The notes: a model not told the origin generated them from the letters alone. A DNA stretch of 64,000 bases from Paenibacillaceae bacterium (GCA_029256185.1 JAQSYI010000057.1:1-64000), one strand, 5' to 3'; positions 28,170-39,181 are shown, numbered from the stretch's first letter. Translations and numbers: made by a program.

Positions 28170-30646
28170 ATGCCCTTGACTTAAACGGCATGTGGAAAAT
28201 GCGGCCCCTGAATGGCGGAGACTGGCTTCCAGCTGAGGTTCCCGGCTCTGTCTATGCGGATCTGCTGCGCAACGGCAGAATGGAGGACCCTTTTTACCGG
28301 GATTATGAAACTGCTGCACTGCGCCGATCCGATGAGGATTACGAATATGAGCGAAGCTTCACCGTCGATCCAGAAATGCTGTCCTCCGATCTTCTGGCTT
28401 TGCGTTTTGAAGGGCTGGATACCCTCGCTGATATCTATGTGAACGGAGAGCTTGCCGGAAGCGCCAATAACATGCACCGGACCTATGAGCTGGATGTGAA
28501 ATCCCGCTTGCGCCTGGGGAGCAATGATCTGCGCATTGTTTTTTCCTCCCCCACCCGCCATGTCGCTGCCCAGATGGAGAAGAACCCGATATGGGGAGTT
28601 GACATTGCGATAGAGGGCTTCAGCCACCTGCGGAAGGCGCATTCCATGTTCGGCTGGGATTGGGGCCCGCAGCTGCCGGATATGGGCATCTGGAGGAACG
28701 TCAGCCTGATATTCGGCAATGTTGCCCGTCTGGACGATATCAGGCTGGATCAAGAGCATAAGGACGGCAAAGTGACGCTTCTGGCTGCCGTCTCTTATGA
28801 GCCCCTCTGTTCCTCCGGTACAGAGGGGCTTTCTGCCAGGCTGCGGCTGACGGCACCCGATGGAAAAGCGGTGTACGAGGAAGAATGCGCCTTTTCGGCA
28901 GGCAAGCAGTTGCTTGATTGGCAGGCGCCGGTTGCAGAGCCACAGATATGGTGGCCCAACGGATATGGCAGCCAGCCATTATATACCGTGGAGGCAACCC
29001 TTTTACAAGATGGAGCCGTACTGGATGGCCGAAGCTATACCATCGGTCTGCGCACCATGGGGCTGCATCTGGAAAAGGATCAATGGGGTGAAAGCTTCGC
29101 CATCCAGGTGAATGGGGTTCCCATATTTATTCATGGAGCCAACTACATTCCGGAGGATAATATTCTGTCCCGTTATTCATCGGAGAGGACGGAGCGGCTG
29201 CTGCTGGATTGTGTGGACGCCAATTATAACTGCATTCGCGTATGGGGCGGCGGAATTTATCCCGACGAGACTTTTTATGATCTGTGTGACCGGCTGGGTC
29301 TTGTGGTGTGGCAGGATTTTATGTTCGCCTGCGCCGTTTATGACATGTCCGGGGATTTTGCCGGGAATGTCCGGCAGGAGGCTATCCAGCAGGTGAAGCG
29401 TCTGCGCCACCGGGCATGTCTGGCCCTATGGTGCGGGAACAACGAAATTGAGACTGCCCTAGTCAACTGGGACTTCCCCAAAACCGCCAAGTACCGGTCC
29501 GATTATATCCGCCTGTTTGAAATTATGCTGCCGGACATCATCCGCGCCCATGACCCGGCTAGGGATTATTGGCCCTCCTCCCCTTCCTCCGGAGGCGGAT
29601 TCGATGATCCGGACAACGAAAACCGGGGGGATACTCACTACTGGAAGGTGTGGCATGGGCAGCGGCCATTCACCCATTATCGCAAGTATCATTTCCGGTT
29701 CTGCTCGGAATTCGGCTTTCAGTCCTTCCCCGGCTTGAAGACTATTCAAGCCTTTACCCTTCCTGAGGATCACAATATCTTCTCCTATGTGATGGAGAAG
29801 CATCAGAAGAACGGCGCGGCCAACGGCAAAATCCTCTATTACATGGCCGAAACCTTCAAGTATCCGAAGGACTTTCCATCCCTCCTGCTGGTCTCCCAGA
29901 TGCTGCAGGCGGAGGCCATCAAATACGGAGTGGAGCATTGGCGGCGCAACCGAGGCCGGTGCATGGGGTCCATCTATTGGCAGCTGAATGATTGCTGGCC
30001 TGGGGCTTCATGGTCGTCCATCGACTACTTCGGCAGATGGAAGGCGTTGCATTATTTTGCCCGCCGCTTCTATGCGCCGGTACTGCTCTCCGCCATGGAG
30101 GAGGGCGACTCTGTGGAGCTGCATGTGACCAATGAACGGAGAGAGCCGTTCCGGGGAACCATCCGCTGGCGGCTGATGGAGGCGGACGGTACGGTGCTGC
30201 GTACCGGGGAGGCGGACGCAGCTGTGGAAGCGCTCTGCGCGAAGCTCTGCGTCGCCCTGGACTTCGCCCCCGAGCTGGAGGGAGACTGCCGGAGAAGGCG
30301 ATACGTGGACTTTGCGCTGATTGAAGAGCGCTCCGCTGTCAGCGTGTCGGAGGGAACGGTGTTGTTTGTCAAACCCAAGCATTTTGAATTTGCCAATCCG
30401 CAGTTGGATGTGAATGTGATGGAAACGGAAACCTCGTTCGAACTGGTCGTTCGTTCCGCGTCCTACGCCAAGTATGTGACTCTGGATTTGACCGAAGCCG
30501 ATGGCGTATTCAGCGACAATGTCTTTGACCTGTCCGCCGGGGATGGGAAGGTGGTACAGCTGCCGAAGAGCCGGCTCTCCCGCCCGCTAAGCCTGGTCAA
30601 GCTGAAGAGCCAACTGACGGTTTCTAGCGCATTCCACTGGTTTTAA
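28166..30646 (+). CDS. Glycoside hydrolase family 2 beta-mannosidase-like (ORF from 28112; ATG 28166 overlaps the upstream stop as ATGA)
   Basis: LNGMWKMRPLN..WLPAEVPGSVYADLLRNGRMEDPFYRDYE; CNYNCIRVWGGGIYPDETFYDLCDRLGLVVWQDFMFACAVY; LWCGNNEIE; SEFGFQSFP. Confidence 0.93.
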   Translation: MNALDLNGMWKMRPLNGGDWLPAEVPGSVYADLLRNGRMEDPFYRDYETAALRRSDEDYEYERSFTVDPEMLSSDLLALRFEGLDTLADIYVNGELAGSANNMHRTYELDVKSRLRLGSNDLRIVFSSPTRHVAAQMEKNPIWGVDIAIEGFSHLRKAHSMFGWDWGPQLPDMGIWRNVSLIFGNVARLDDIRLDQEHKDGKVTLLAAVSYEPLCSSGTEGLSARLRLTAPDGKAVYEEECAFSAGKQLLDWQAPVAEPQIWWPNGYGSQPLYTVEATLLQDGAVLDGRSYTIGLRTMGLHLEKDQWGESFAIQVNGVPIFIHGANYIPEDNILSRYSSERTERLLLDCVDANYNCIRVWGGGIYPDETFYDLCDRLGLVVWQDFMFACAVYDMSGDFAGNVRQEAIQQVKRLRHRACLALWCGNNEIETALVNWDFPKTAKYRSDYIRLFEIMLPDIIRAHDPARDYWPSSPSSGGGFDDPDNENRGDTHYWKVWHGQRPFTHYRKYHFRFCSEFGFQSFPGLKTIQAFTLPEDHNIFSYVMEKHQKNGAANGKILYYMAETFKYPKDFPSLLLVSQMLQAEAIKYGVEHWRRNRGRCMGSIYWQLNDCWPGASWSSIDYFGRWKALHYFARRFYAPVLLSAMEEGDSVELHVTNERREPFRGTIRWRLMEADGTVLRTGEADAAVEALCAKLCVALDFAPELEGDCRRRRYVDFALIEERSAVSVSEGTVLFVKPKHFEFANPQLDVNVMETETSFELVVRSASYAKYVTLDLTEADGVFSDNVFDLSAGDGKVVQLPKSRLSRPLSLVKLKSQLTVSSAFHWF

Positions 30647-30656
30647 GCAGTTAAAT

Positions 30657-30700
30657 AAAGCAGCATACCCAAAGTCTCGCGACTATGGGTATGCTGCTTA
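30657..30700. terminator. Bidirectional terminator between convergent GH2 and PL8 genes
   Basis: AAGCAGCATACCCA - aagtctcgcgacta - TGGGTATGCTGCTT perfect 14-bp dyad. Confidence 0.9.
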
Positions 30701-30712
30701 TTATATAAGGGA

Positions 30713-33700
30713 TTACGGGTACGTAATGCGGCTGGTTATATCCACTCTGCCGATCTGCGGATTCCATGCGTTGACCGGCGACGGCTTAAAGGCAATCTTC
30801 AAATACTGGGTGCCCTCTGGCAGCGTGCCTGTGTAATCCACTTCATTCCAACCGCCGGAAGTGGTTGACTTTGTCGGAGCAAATGGAGTGTACGTCACAT
30901 TGTCCGCCGAAATAAGGAATTGCAGATCTTCGGTGCTCTCATACGACCATGACCAGGCTTTGACGGCAAACTGGCTCATGTCCATGTCAGGCTCCGCTTT
31001 GTATACTACATATTCCTCCGTATTTGTTGTTCGGACCAGCCTGGATGTGTCTCCTCCAGTATGGCCTGCATTAGCGCCTGTGAAGATCAGATGGTTGCTA
31101 TGGGCGTACATGATGCTGAAGTCGTTCTGCTCGTCTCTTACAGTGATGCTTGGCACCTTGCTTGTCATTTTAAATTCGCCAATCTGTGCAGTCCAGGAAT
31201 ATGCGGCGGATTTCTGCATGAAAACAACCTTTATATATTTGGTGCCTGCCGGAAGCGACCCGCTGTAGTTAACCTTGTTGTACGAAAGCACTTCAACTGT
31301 TTTCACCGGTGTAAACTGGGTGTAAGCAGAGTTATCCGGTGAAGTGTATATTTGGAAGTCTGTCATGGCTTCCCATTTATAGAACCAGGTCGTGAGGTCG
31401 AAGCTGGTTATATCGAACCCGTAAGGAGACTTGTAAGTCAGATATTCGCCATTTGTATTGGCAGCCGCCCGGATGATCCGCGACTCATCCCCGTTGAAAT
31501 TTTGGGGATACCCGCTTTCAAACTTTAAGGTTGCCGTTCGGTCGAATACGTTAGAGAAATCGTTCAACGAATCCTCCAGCGTAATTTCCCTGACAGCCGG
31601 AACGGTGGGAGGAGCAATTGCGCTGGTAATTCTCACCTCACCAATCTGGGGATTCCAGATATAATTTGACTTAAGCGCATAGACGATCTTCAGAAATTTC
31701 GTTCCTTCTGGAAGCAACCCGCTATAGTTGACTTTTGTCCACCTCGGCACTGCTGTCGTTTTAGTAGGTGTATACAAGGTATAAGTGATATCGTCGGACG
31801 AAGTATAAATTTGGAAATCCGTCTTGGCTTCGTTCGACCAGAACCAGGTTGTGATATCGAAGCTTGTCATCTCACGGTTATCGGCAGCCTTGTAAATGAG
31901 ATATTCTTCATTCGTGTTAGTCGTTGTCCGGATGGCGCGCGATGTGTCTCCATTGAAGTACTCCGGAGAGCCGCGTTCAAAATCCAGATTGGAGCTGCGT
32001 GCATAGACCTGGGTATAATCGTCCAATACATCCACCGTAGTCAAAATCTCAGGCTCCGGCTCAGCGGGCGGATTAACCGGCGGGACAGGCGATGGTGTGG
32101 GCAGCGCGGTCTGAACCGCCGTGTCGTATGCGAACTTTATCGAATGGGAGTGCCCGTTCCGCTGCTCCGTATTCACTTCGAATCGGATGGTGGGCTGAAG
32201 CTGCAGGACGGTAACTGAATCATCCTGCTCGACAACGGCTAGGCCGTTTCTGGCGATTTCAAAGGTAAGCTTGCTCTGGAGCTGGGTCGGATCGGATACG
32301 GCAACATCCAGTACCCCTTCCTGATCCTTCAGCGTGATGGAGGAAGTGTCTGATGCAGTAACCCGATCGACGGTTCCCGGCTCCCAAAAGTTAGCGCCAA
32401 CTATATACTGCGTCCTTTCACGGACAGCCTGAATATTACGGTTGTTAGCGATAATCTCGATATCCGGATTCGCACTATAGCTTGCTGTCTCTTCCGCCGT
32501 CTTGTTGGGCAAGAGCACATAGGAATAATCCTTGTTGGTGGGACTCTTGCCGTGATCGTACCACAGCGTCAAGTAATTCTTCGAGATCGGATTGGTGGTT
32601 CCCCCCGCCGTTATTTCCGACCAAGTGCCTGTTGAGGTTGCGCGTTGGGCTTTAATCGAGGCCGATCCCGGGAAGTAATAGCCGCCTGTGCCTTCCAAGT
32701 AGGCATAATCCACACTATTCAGATCCTCCATCCATCCCAGATTGACCGGTTTGGACACCCCGTTGACGATAAATTGCTCATCGCCCATGGCCTTCTTCGA
32801 CGAATGCAGCGGGTTCAGAACAGGGCCCAGCGCATTGGGAGCGTAAAGCTGGATTTCGGAGACCCTATTGGCAGAGGACAGTTGATCGCCGTCAAACACA
32901 AATTTGACATATCTTGCCGTCGTATCTGCAAAATCATAGGGCATGATTTCCGCTGTACGCCCGATGCTGAAGCCGCTGTAGACCGTACTCCATACGGTTC
33001 CGTCCAAAGAGGTATCGATACGGAATGGGTACTCCGTCTGCGTTCCCTGGTAAAAGCTGATCCCGGCATGGCCGATCGGAACATCGCTGCCCATATCGAA
33101 TTGCACCCATTGTCCGCTGCCGTACGAGCTCCAGTAGCTTGTAATATTGTTGTCTATGGCTGATTTGTAGCTGGCGGAGTAGGTGCTATCCGTAACCGTA
33201 ACAGGGGATAACGGAACCACCTCCGGCATAATCACAAGATTGCCCGCCGCACAGGGGGCGTACAATTGTACTTCCGTAATGCTATTCCATAAATTAGTTG
33301 AATTTCCATGACCAACAATCTTCACATATCGGGCTTCCACATCCGGGAAATCGAATACTTGGATGGTATCATCGGCAACGATGCTGGAGCTTCCACTGAA
33401 AGCAGTGCTCCATGTTTGGTTGTCGGTAGAAACCAGAATATCGATTTGGGTCGTTCTGGTGCTCTGAACCATGAAGCTGATTCCGGCATAGCCTAGCGTC
33501 TGCGTCTTGCCAAGATCGTATTGGAGCCATTGCCCGTTGCCGGAGGAGGACCACCTTGTGGTAAAACTATTGTCTATGGTGTTCTCCGGAAGATTACCAT
33601 CGTTGCCGCTATCTGATACAGCGTATACCTTGAGGCGAACCGGTTCCCCTCCGAGTGAAGCAGAAGCGGGAGAGAGCAGATCAATGCCTTGGAAGGATTG

Positions 33701-35404
33701 GGTTTTATTCAGCATCCGGTTCTCAATGGTGGTTTCAATGGTCCGGCTATCGGAGCTGTAAATTCCGGCCCCTAGAGCAACCATCTCGTCATCAAACATA
33801 AACCAGGATTTCTTGGCTGTTAATGAGCTTCCGTACGCTTTATAGTCCATTCCGACGGTATAGGTTTCCCCCAGCAGCTCCGAACCGCCTGCGAAGGTGT
33901 TGGGGCTTCTGTATCCTGTCCCTTCATAATTCGCAGTACTCCGCGTCATGGTATCCACCGTTGTGCCGGGGAGGCGATACTTGTTCACCGTTGGCCAGAA
34001 ATCATAATATTGCCGCAGGTCATGGTTATTGTACAGGTAGGTCATGCCTGCCCCTGTATACCAGCCCTTCAAGTTCTCGCCAACAGTCGCTTCATGGGTC
34101 CCAATCCGCTTGGAGGACATACTAAGACCGATGCCGAAGCCGGGGCGAAGATGAACCGCGCGATCCATGCCGGCGTATATCTTGCTCAGGAGCTTCTCGC
34201 CTCTGGGCTCGATCGAAGCATCCTCCATGATTTGTTGGGTCCATAGGGCAATCCTCAAGTTGACAACGCTATAATAATTAAACTCCGTATCCGCCTGAAG
34301 CCAATATTTGACCATCGACTTCATTCTCAGGGCATCCGCTTCTGGCGCCATCTGGGCCAGGCGCACAATGGCCGCTATCGTATTATGACCGGTCGTATGA
34401 TCCTGTTCATAATTTCGGACGATTGCTCTTCCCCGGACCATATCCATCATGGCGCCGTTATAGATAAGCGGCTCATAGGCGTTATAGATCCATTCGTACA
34501 TATGATTGACATCCGGGTCTGTCACTTCCCATACAGAACCCTTCAGCATATAGAGAGCATTGCCCAACTCTTGCAGGAGGCTAACCCCATATCCGCCGGT
34601 ATACGCAAACACGGTGTGCTGAACAAAGGAGCCGTCCTCGTAGAATCCGTCGCCAACATTCACATAGTCAAAAACCGGACTTAGTCCGTCTCTTGCCGAG
34701 GCGATTTTGGCGGGATCCTTCACAATGATTCCACGCAGGGCAATAAGATTGCATTTCCAGACCAGATTAGCGCCGGTATTGTCCAACTGGTTATAGTTCA
34801 CCCTCTGGGGAACAGGCGAAAACCGCTCAATCGGCTTCATGTAATTGGCAATCTTCTCTGGTGTAGCAATCAGATCATCATACATAAGCACAACGGTATC
34901 ATTCAATTGCAGGGGAGAACCAATTTCCCAATCCCACCAGTTGTCATAATAAGCTCGGGTTTCGTTGTAACGGTTGACATACATCCAGTCCAATGCGCCG
35001 ATGATGTCCGTCTTCAACTGCGGATTGCCATAGAGGGCGGTACCCGGGGTGCTATAGGCAAGCGCCATGTTCTTAATCCGCTGATAAGATTGGGTAACAT
35101 GGCTTGAGTTTGTTGGACTGGCCAAATCACTCCACAGATAAGTCCGGGCCGTCACAGATGTATTCATGGTGCCCCAGTTGGTTTGACTCAAACTGTATAA
35201 TTGGGCGGAGACGATTGGGTCATTCACATCGTAGCCGCTGCCTCCGGTCAAATTATCCTTCCACCTTAATCTCGCCGTATCAAATTCGTCATTGGCAGCG
35301 CTTACGTTTGTTGCCATAAAAGGAGCAAATAACGAAACAAACAATGCCATAACAAGAAATATGCTTAACCTTCGGCTCCATTCTTTCCTAACCATCATTA
35401 ACAC
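30713..35404 (-). CDS. Secreted polysaccharide lyase family 8 enzyme (hyaluronate/xanthan/chondroitin lyase-like) with two nested discoidin-like domains and three C-terminal repeat modules, 1563 aa
   Basis: Signal peptide; NDEFDTARLRWKDNLTGG; DGFYEDGSFVQHTVFAYTGGYG; GAMMDMVRGRAIVRNY; RKSWFMFDDEMVALGAGI; YVLLPNKT. Confidence 0.9.
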   Translation of the reverse strand: MLMMVRKEWSRRLSIFLVMALFVSLFAPFMATNVSAANDEFDTARLRWKDNLTGGSGYDVNDPIVSAQLYSLSQTNWGTMNTSVTARTYLWSDLASPTNSSHVTQSYQRIKNMALAYSTPGTALYGNPQLKTDIIGALDWMYVNRYNETRAYYDNWWDWEIGSPLQLNDTVVLMYDDLIATPEKIANYMKPIERFSPVPQRVNYNQLDNTGANLVWKCNLIALRGIIVKDPAKIASARDGLSPVFDYVNVGDGFYEDGSFVQHTVFAYTGGYGVSLLQELGNALYMLKGSVWEVTDPDVNHMYEWIYNAYEPLIYNGAMMDMVRGRAIVRNYEQDHTTGHNTIAAIVRLAQMAPEADALRMKSMVKYWLQADTEFNYYSVVNLRIALWTQQIMEDASIEPRGEKLLSKIYAGMDRAVHLRPGFGIGLSMSSKRIGTHEATVGENLKGWYTGAGMTYLYNNHDLRQYYDFWPTVNKYRLPGTTVDTMTRSTANYEGTGYRSPNTFAGGSELLGETYTVGMDYKAYGSSLTAKKSWFMFDDEMVALGAGIYSSDSRTIETTIENRMLNKTQSFQGIDLLSPASASLGGEPVRLKVYAVSDSGNDGNLPENTIDNSFTTRWSSSGNGQWLQYDLGKTQTLGYAGISFMVQSTRTTQIDILVSTDNQTWSTAFSGSSSIVADDTIQVFDFPDVEARYVKIVGHGNSTNLWNSITEVQLYAPCAAGNLVIMPEVVPLSPVTVTDSTYSASYKSAIDNNITSYWSSYGSGQWVQFDMGSDVPIGHAGISFYQGTQTEYPFRIDTSLDGTVWSTVYSGFSIGRTAEIMPYDFADTTARYVKFVFDGDQLSSANRVSEIQLYAPNALGPVLNPLHSSKKAMGDEQFIVNGVSKPVNLGWMEDLNSVDYAYLEGTGGYYFPGSASIKAQRATSTGTWSEITAGGTTNPISKNYLTLWYDHGKSPTNKDYSYVLLPNKTAEETASYSANPDIEIIANNRNIQAVRERTQYIVGANFWEPGTVDRVTASDTSSITLKDQEGVLDVAVSDPTQLQSKLTFEIARNGLAVVEQDDSVTVLQLQPTIRFEVNTEQRNGHSHSIKFAYDTAVQTALPTPSPVPPVNPPAEPEPEILTTVDVLDDYTQVYARSSNLDFERGSPEYFNGDTSRAIRTTTNTNEEYLIYKAADNREMTSFDITTWFWSNEAKTDFQIYTSSDDITYTLYTPTKTTAVPRWTKVNYSGLLPEGTKFLKIVYALKSNYIWNPQIGEVRITSAIAPPTVPAVREITLEDSLNDFSNVFDRTATLKFESGYPQNFNGDESRIIRAAANTNGEYLTYKSPYGFDITSFDLTTWFYKWEAMTDFQIYTSPDNSAYTQFTPVKTVEVLSYNKVNYSGSLPAGTKYIKVVFMQKSAAYSWTAQIGEFKMTSKVPSITVRDEQNDFSIMYAHSNHLIFTGANAGHTGGDTSRLVRTTNTEEYVVYKAEPDMDMSQFAVKAWSWSYESTEDLQFLISADNVTYTPFAPTKSTTSGGWNEVDYTGTLPEGTQYLKIAFKPSPVNAWNPQIGRVDITSRITYP

Positions 35405-35546
35405 GCCCTTTCATTTCGCTTCCATTGCTGAGCAAACACGATTTTGTATGCGCTTTCTTTATATCCCGAAGTCATGCCTAAAACAAGCAGGTGTTTGGGG
35501 GAGCTCCTTGCCAATCGACAAGGAACTCCCTACCCGCCCGGACTGA

Positions 35547-37196
35547 TTACTTCAAGTTTTTATTCAGATCATCCAGACCAGGCTGAACCTCCTGGAGCTT
35601 CTGGTTCACCCAGTTATTCCAATCCTTCTCAATATCCTTGGAGGTCATCAACTCCGCAATCTTCTTGGAAATGTCCGTGTCTGTCATCGCCTTGGTAAAT
35701 ACAGGGGATGTATAATACGCCTGTTCCACATTCATCTTGATAACATTGCTTTCGGGGCCGCTGTACAGCTCCAGGTTGCGGCGAATCATATCCCGCGCCC
35801 ACTGCGGGTTGGAAATATTATCAAGGTTGGCTGCGTCGCGACCGCCGGCAGGTCTTAACCACGATGTACTCCCGTAGGCATACGGATAAACAGGGTTGCC
35901 ATTGGCATCCTTCTCTTTCCAAAGCACTTCCACTTTCCCTGCACTATCCAATTTCCAGTCTACATCCTTAATCCCGTATCCTGCAAACAGACGGCCTTCA
36001 TCTGATGTGTAGAAATCCATAATTGCCGCCCAGCGTTCCGCCTTCTCATCGCTCATCTTGTGATTCATGGCTGTTTGTGACCAGTGATCCGATCCTTGCC
36101 AGGCGACAAGCTTTCCGTTGGGCGCTTTCACCTTGGCCAATCCGATGGATGTCTGCGGATCAAGAGCCGGGTTGGCGTCCTTGAAGTTTTTGAACAAGCC
36201 TACGGTCGTACTCATCGTAACGCCTGAAGCAACAATAGAAAATGATTTGCCCGCAACGAAATTGTTGTCGGCGTCCCCCGATTTTACCAAAGGCTGATCC
36301 TTCCAGATGATTCCTTCATCGTATTGCTTCTTGATTTCCTTCACCGCTTCCAGCGTCTCCGGCAGTGTCGCACCCCATATCCAGGTTCCATTCTTGTCTT
36401 TCACAACGGTATCCATGTAGGGTGAGATTCCCCCGACTACATACTTGGGAAAAGCCCAGGCGTCTCTGAAAATCATCCCGATGGTTTTCCCGGCGCCATT
36501 CTTCCCGGGGTCCTTCTCCCGGACGGCCTTCACCAGGTTGTTCCACTCATCATAGGTATAAATATCGTCTTCCTTGACCATGCCTACGTCCTTGGCCCAG
36601 TCTTTCCGGTAGAAGTAGCCTGATCCATTATACACATAGTCATATTTGCTCAGGTCGCTAACGGCCGGCCAAGCGTACATTTTTCCGTCGATATTGAATT
36701 TCTTGCCTGCTGTCATTGCATCGTATTGCTTCTTCAGGTTGGGATACTTGGCCAGTTCAGGATAAGGCTTGAACAGTCCCGCTTTGACCCATTCGACGAA
36801 CTCGCCGTAGCGGCTTTGATGCACATCCAGCATAATCAAGTCCGGCGCCGAATCGGAATTAAGCCATACCCGGGTTTGATCCAGATAGTTTGCCCAGGTC
36901 AACGGTACAAATTCAAATTCCACATTGAATTTCTCGCTTAACCACTTGAAATTTTCCGCCGGTTGACCCGAGGCAGTCAAGCCAGCCTTCTCGGCGTCGA
37001 TGACGCTCATGGTGAATTTCAGCTTATTCTTGAACGGGTTGGCTTCCGGTGAAGCAGTTGCAGACGTATTGGCTGCTGCTGATGGTGAAGAAGCAACCTC
37101 CGGCTTGTCGGAACTACACCCCGCCATTAATCCTGCCGCCATGGTGAAGACCATTGTTCCTGCAAACCATTTGTACTTTCTAGTTCCAGTGGTCAT
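35547..37196 (-). CDS. Extracellular solute-binding protein (lipoprotein), carbohydrate ABC importer
   Basis: Lipobox MAAGLMAGCSSDK; SBP family 1-type sequence; next to two permeases. Confidence 0.9.
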   Translation of the reverse strand: MTTGTRKYKWFAGTMVFTMAAGLMAGCSSDKPEVASSPSAAANTSATASPEANPFKNKLKFTMSVIDAEKAGLTASGQPAENFKWLSEKFNVEFEFVPLTWANYLDQTRVWLNSDSAPDLIMLDVHQSRYGEFVEWVKAGLFKPYPELAKYPNLKKQYDAMTAGKKFNIDGKMYAWPAVSDLSKYDYVYNGSGYFYRKDWAKDVGMVKEDDIYTYDEWNNLVKAVREKDPGKNGAGKTIGMIFRDAWAFPKYVVGGISPYMDTVVKDKNGTWIWGATLPETLEAVKEIKKQYDEGIIWKDQPLVKSGDADNNFVAGKSFSIVASGVTMSTTVGLFKNFKDANPALDPQTSIGLAKVKAPNGKLVAWQGSDHWSQTAMNHKMSDEKAERWAAIMDFYTSDEGRLFAGYGIKDVDWKLDSAGKVEVLWKEKDANGNPVYPYAYGSTSWLRPAGGRDAANLDNISNPQWARDMIRRNLELYSGPESNVIKMNVEQAYYTSPVFTKAMTDTDISKKIAELMTSKDIEKDWNNWVNQKLQEVQPGLDDLNKNLK

Positions 37197-37283
37197 TGAT
37201 TGACAATCCTCCCTTTTTTATTTCATCATTTCATATATCGAAACCCGCAACAGGATTTCTTCGATTATGCCTTGCCTTACTCC

Positions 37284-38150
37284 CTATGCCTTAACGCCAC
37301 CCAGAGTCAAACCCTTGACGAAATATTTCTGGAGAAATGGATATACGATGGATATCGGCAGTATGGTTACAATGATCCCGGCCATCTGAATCCCTTGAGG
37401 GAATGTGTTGGGCCGTAGATCCTCAGGCAATTCGTTGATGACACTGCTGGCGGACTGCAGCATATTGCGTATCATCAACTGCAGCGGCAACTTGTCTATG
37501 GAGCGAATAAACAGCATCCCGTTATACCACTCATTCCAGCGATCCACCCCGTAGTACAATCCAATCGTGGCTAACATGGGTACAGATAAGGGCAAGTATA
37601 TTTTCATCAGAATCTGCATCTCTCCAGCCCCATCCAGCCGGGCTGCTTCATCCAGATCGATGGGAATGGTCTGGAAGTAACTGCGCATAATCATCAGATT
37701 CATCACTGCAATCCCCGCTGGCAGAATCATGGCGCCATAACTGTCAATGAGATGCAGATTCTTGATCAGCAGATATCCGGGAATGAGCCCTCCCTGGAAG
37801 AACATCGTGAAGATAACGAATAAATTAACAATCCGCCTCCCCGGTATCGGCTTGGAGAGTACATAAGACATGGTCACGGTCAAGAACAGGTTGTAGGCCA
37901 CGCCCAATATAACCACGATCACGGTTGACTTGAAGCCGGAGAAGAGTCCCCGCCATTGAAAGATGAACTCATAGGAGGAAAAGTCCAACTCGGGCGGATA
38001 GAGCAGGAAGGGAGACCGCACATAGACGGACATGGGCACGATAGAAGTTAGCACCGCATTATAGAAGGGGTAAAGAATAATGATTCCCCAGAGAATCATG
38101 AAACTGGCGGCGAAGATTTGAAAGGAACTGAACTTTTTCACATTGTACAC
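37284..38150 (-). CDS. Carbohydrate ABC transporter permease (LplC/MalG type)
   Basis: EAARLDGAGEMQILMKIYLPLSVPMLATIGLYYGVDRWNEWYNGM; C-terminal PFLQKYFVKGLTLGGVKA. Confidence 0.93.
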   Translation of the reverse strand: MYNVKKFSSFQIFAASFMILWGIIILYPFYNAVLTSIVPMSVYVRSPFLLYPPELDFSSYEFIFQWRGLFSGFKSTVIVVILGVAYNLFLTVTMSYVLSKPIPGRRIVNLFVIFTMFFQGGLIPGYLLIKNLHLIDSYGAMILPAGIAVMNLMIMRSYFQTIPIDLDEAARLDGAGEMQILMKIYLPLSVPMLATIGLYYGVDRWNEWYNGMLFIRSIDKLPLQLMIRNMLQSASSVINELPEDLRPNTFPQGIQMAGIIVTILPISIVYPFLQKYFVKGLTLGGVKA

Positions 38151-38153
38151 CTC

Positions 38154-39134
38154 CTATATCATTCTCGAATCGCTGTCCAGCCTGCCAATGATGAAATTGG
38201 CGGATAGCAGCAGGATGCAGTTGACGACACCCTTGAACAATCCCACCGCTGTACTAAGCCCATAATCTGGCGTCTGCTGGAAGCTGATGCGGTATACATA
38301 GGTATCGATAATGTCCGCCCACTTCATGACAATGGGATTATACAAATTAAATACCTGGTCGAAATTACCGCTAATAGAATATCCTACAGACATAATCAGC
38401 AGAATGGCCGCTGTGCTTCTGATGCCTGGCCAGGTAATATGCCATATGCGCTGAAAGCGGCTTGCTCCGTCTATCGTAGCGCTTTCATACAGAGCAGGGT
38501 CAATGCCTACAATGGCCGCCATGTAGATAATACTGCTCCAACCGGCCTCCTTCCATATACCACTGAAGACCAGCAGCCCACGGAATATATTGCCTTCTGT
38601 CAGAAACCCGACAGGTTGACCTCCCAGAGCAGTAATGAGAGAATTCAGCATTCCGTCCGTGGAGAGCAGATTCATCATAATGCCGCTGATGGTCACCCAG
38701 GACAGGAAGTGGGGCAGTGTGAACACAATCTGCAATCCTCGGCGCAGCTTGCTGGAATACAGCTCATTCAGAATAATCGCCAGAATAATCGGAACCGGAA
38801 ATGAGAACACAGTTCGGAGAAACGATATAATCAGCGTGTTCTTCAATGCGATCCAGAATTCCTGGCGGCCGAACAAGGTCTGGAAATTATCCAACCCCAC
38901 CCATGGACTGTGGGTAATCCCCTTCGCAATACTATACTGCTTGAATGCCAACTGAATGCCGTACATGGGTCCATAGGCAAACAGGGCGAAGAATATGACC
39001 CCGAAGCTCAATAGTACGTACAATTTCCGGTAATGCCAAATTTGACGTCTCAACTGGTGCATTCTCTCCGAACGCCCGCTTGTCCGTCCACGCTGCCCAG
39101 CCGCCGGACTTCCCTCTGTCACAGCAAGTTTCAT
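38154..39134 (-). CDS. Carbohydrate ABC transporter permease (LplB type); ATG 39134 preceded by GAGGGAGGAAT
   Basis: YESATIDGASRFQRIWHITWPGIRSTAAILLIMSVGYSISGNFDQVFNLYNPIV. Confidence 0.93.
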   Translation of the reverse strand: MKLAVTEGSPAAGQRGRTSGRSERMHQLRRQIWHYRKLYVLLSFGVIFFALFAYGPMYGIQLAFKQYSIAKGITHSPWVGLDNFQTLFGRQEFWIALKNTLIISFLRTVFSFPVPIILAIILNELYSSKLRRGLQIVFTLPHFLSWVTISGIMMNLLSTDGMLNSLITALGGQPVGFLTEGNIFRGLLVFSGIWKEAGWSSIIYMAAIVGIDPALYESATIDGASRFQRIWHITWPGIRSTAAILLIMSVGYSISGNFDQVFNLYNPIVMKWADIIDTYVYRISFQQTPDYGLSTAVGLFKGVVNCILLLSANFIIGRLDSDSRMI

Positions 39135-39181
39135 GCCAATTCCTCCCTCACTCCACATTCTGATTTTCTTCTATATCTCTA

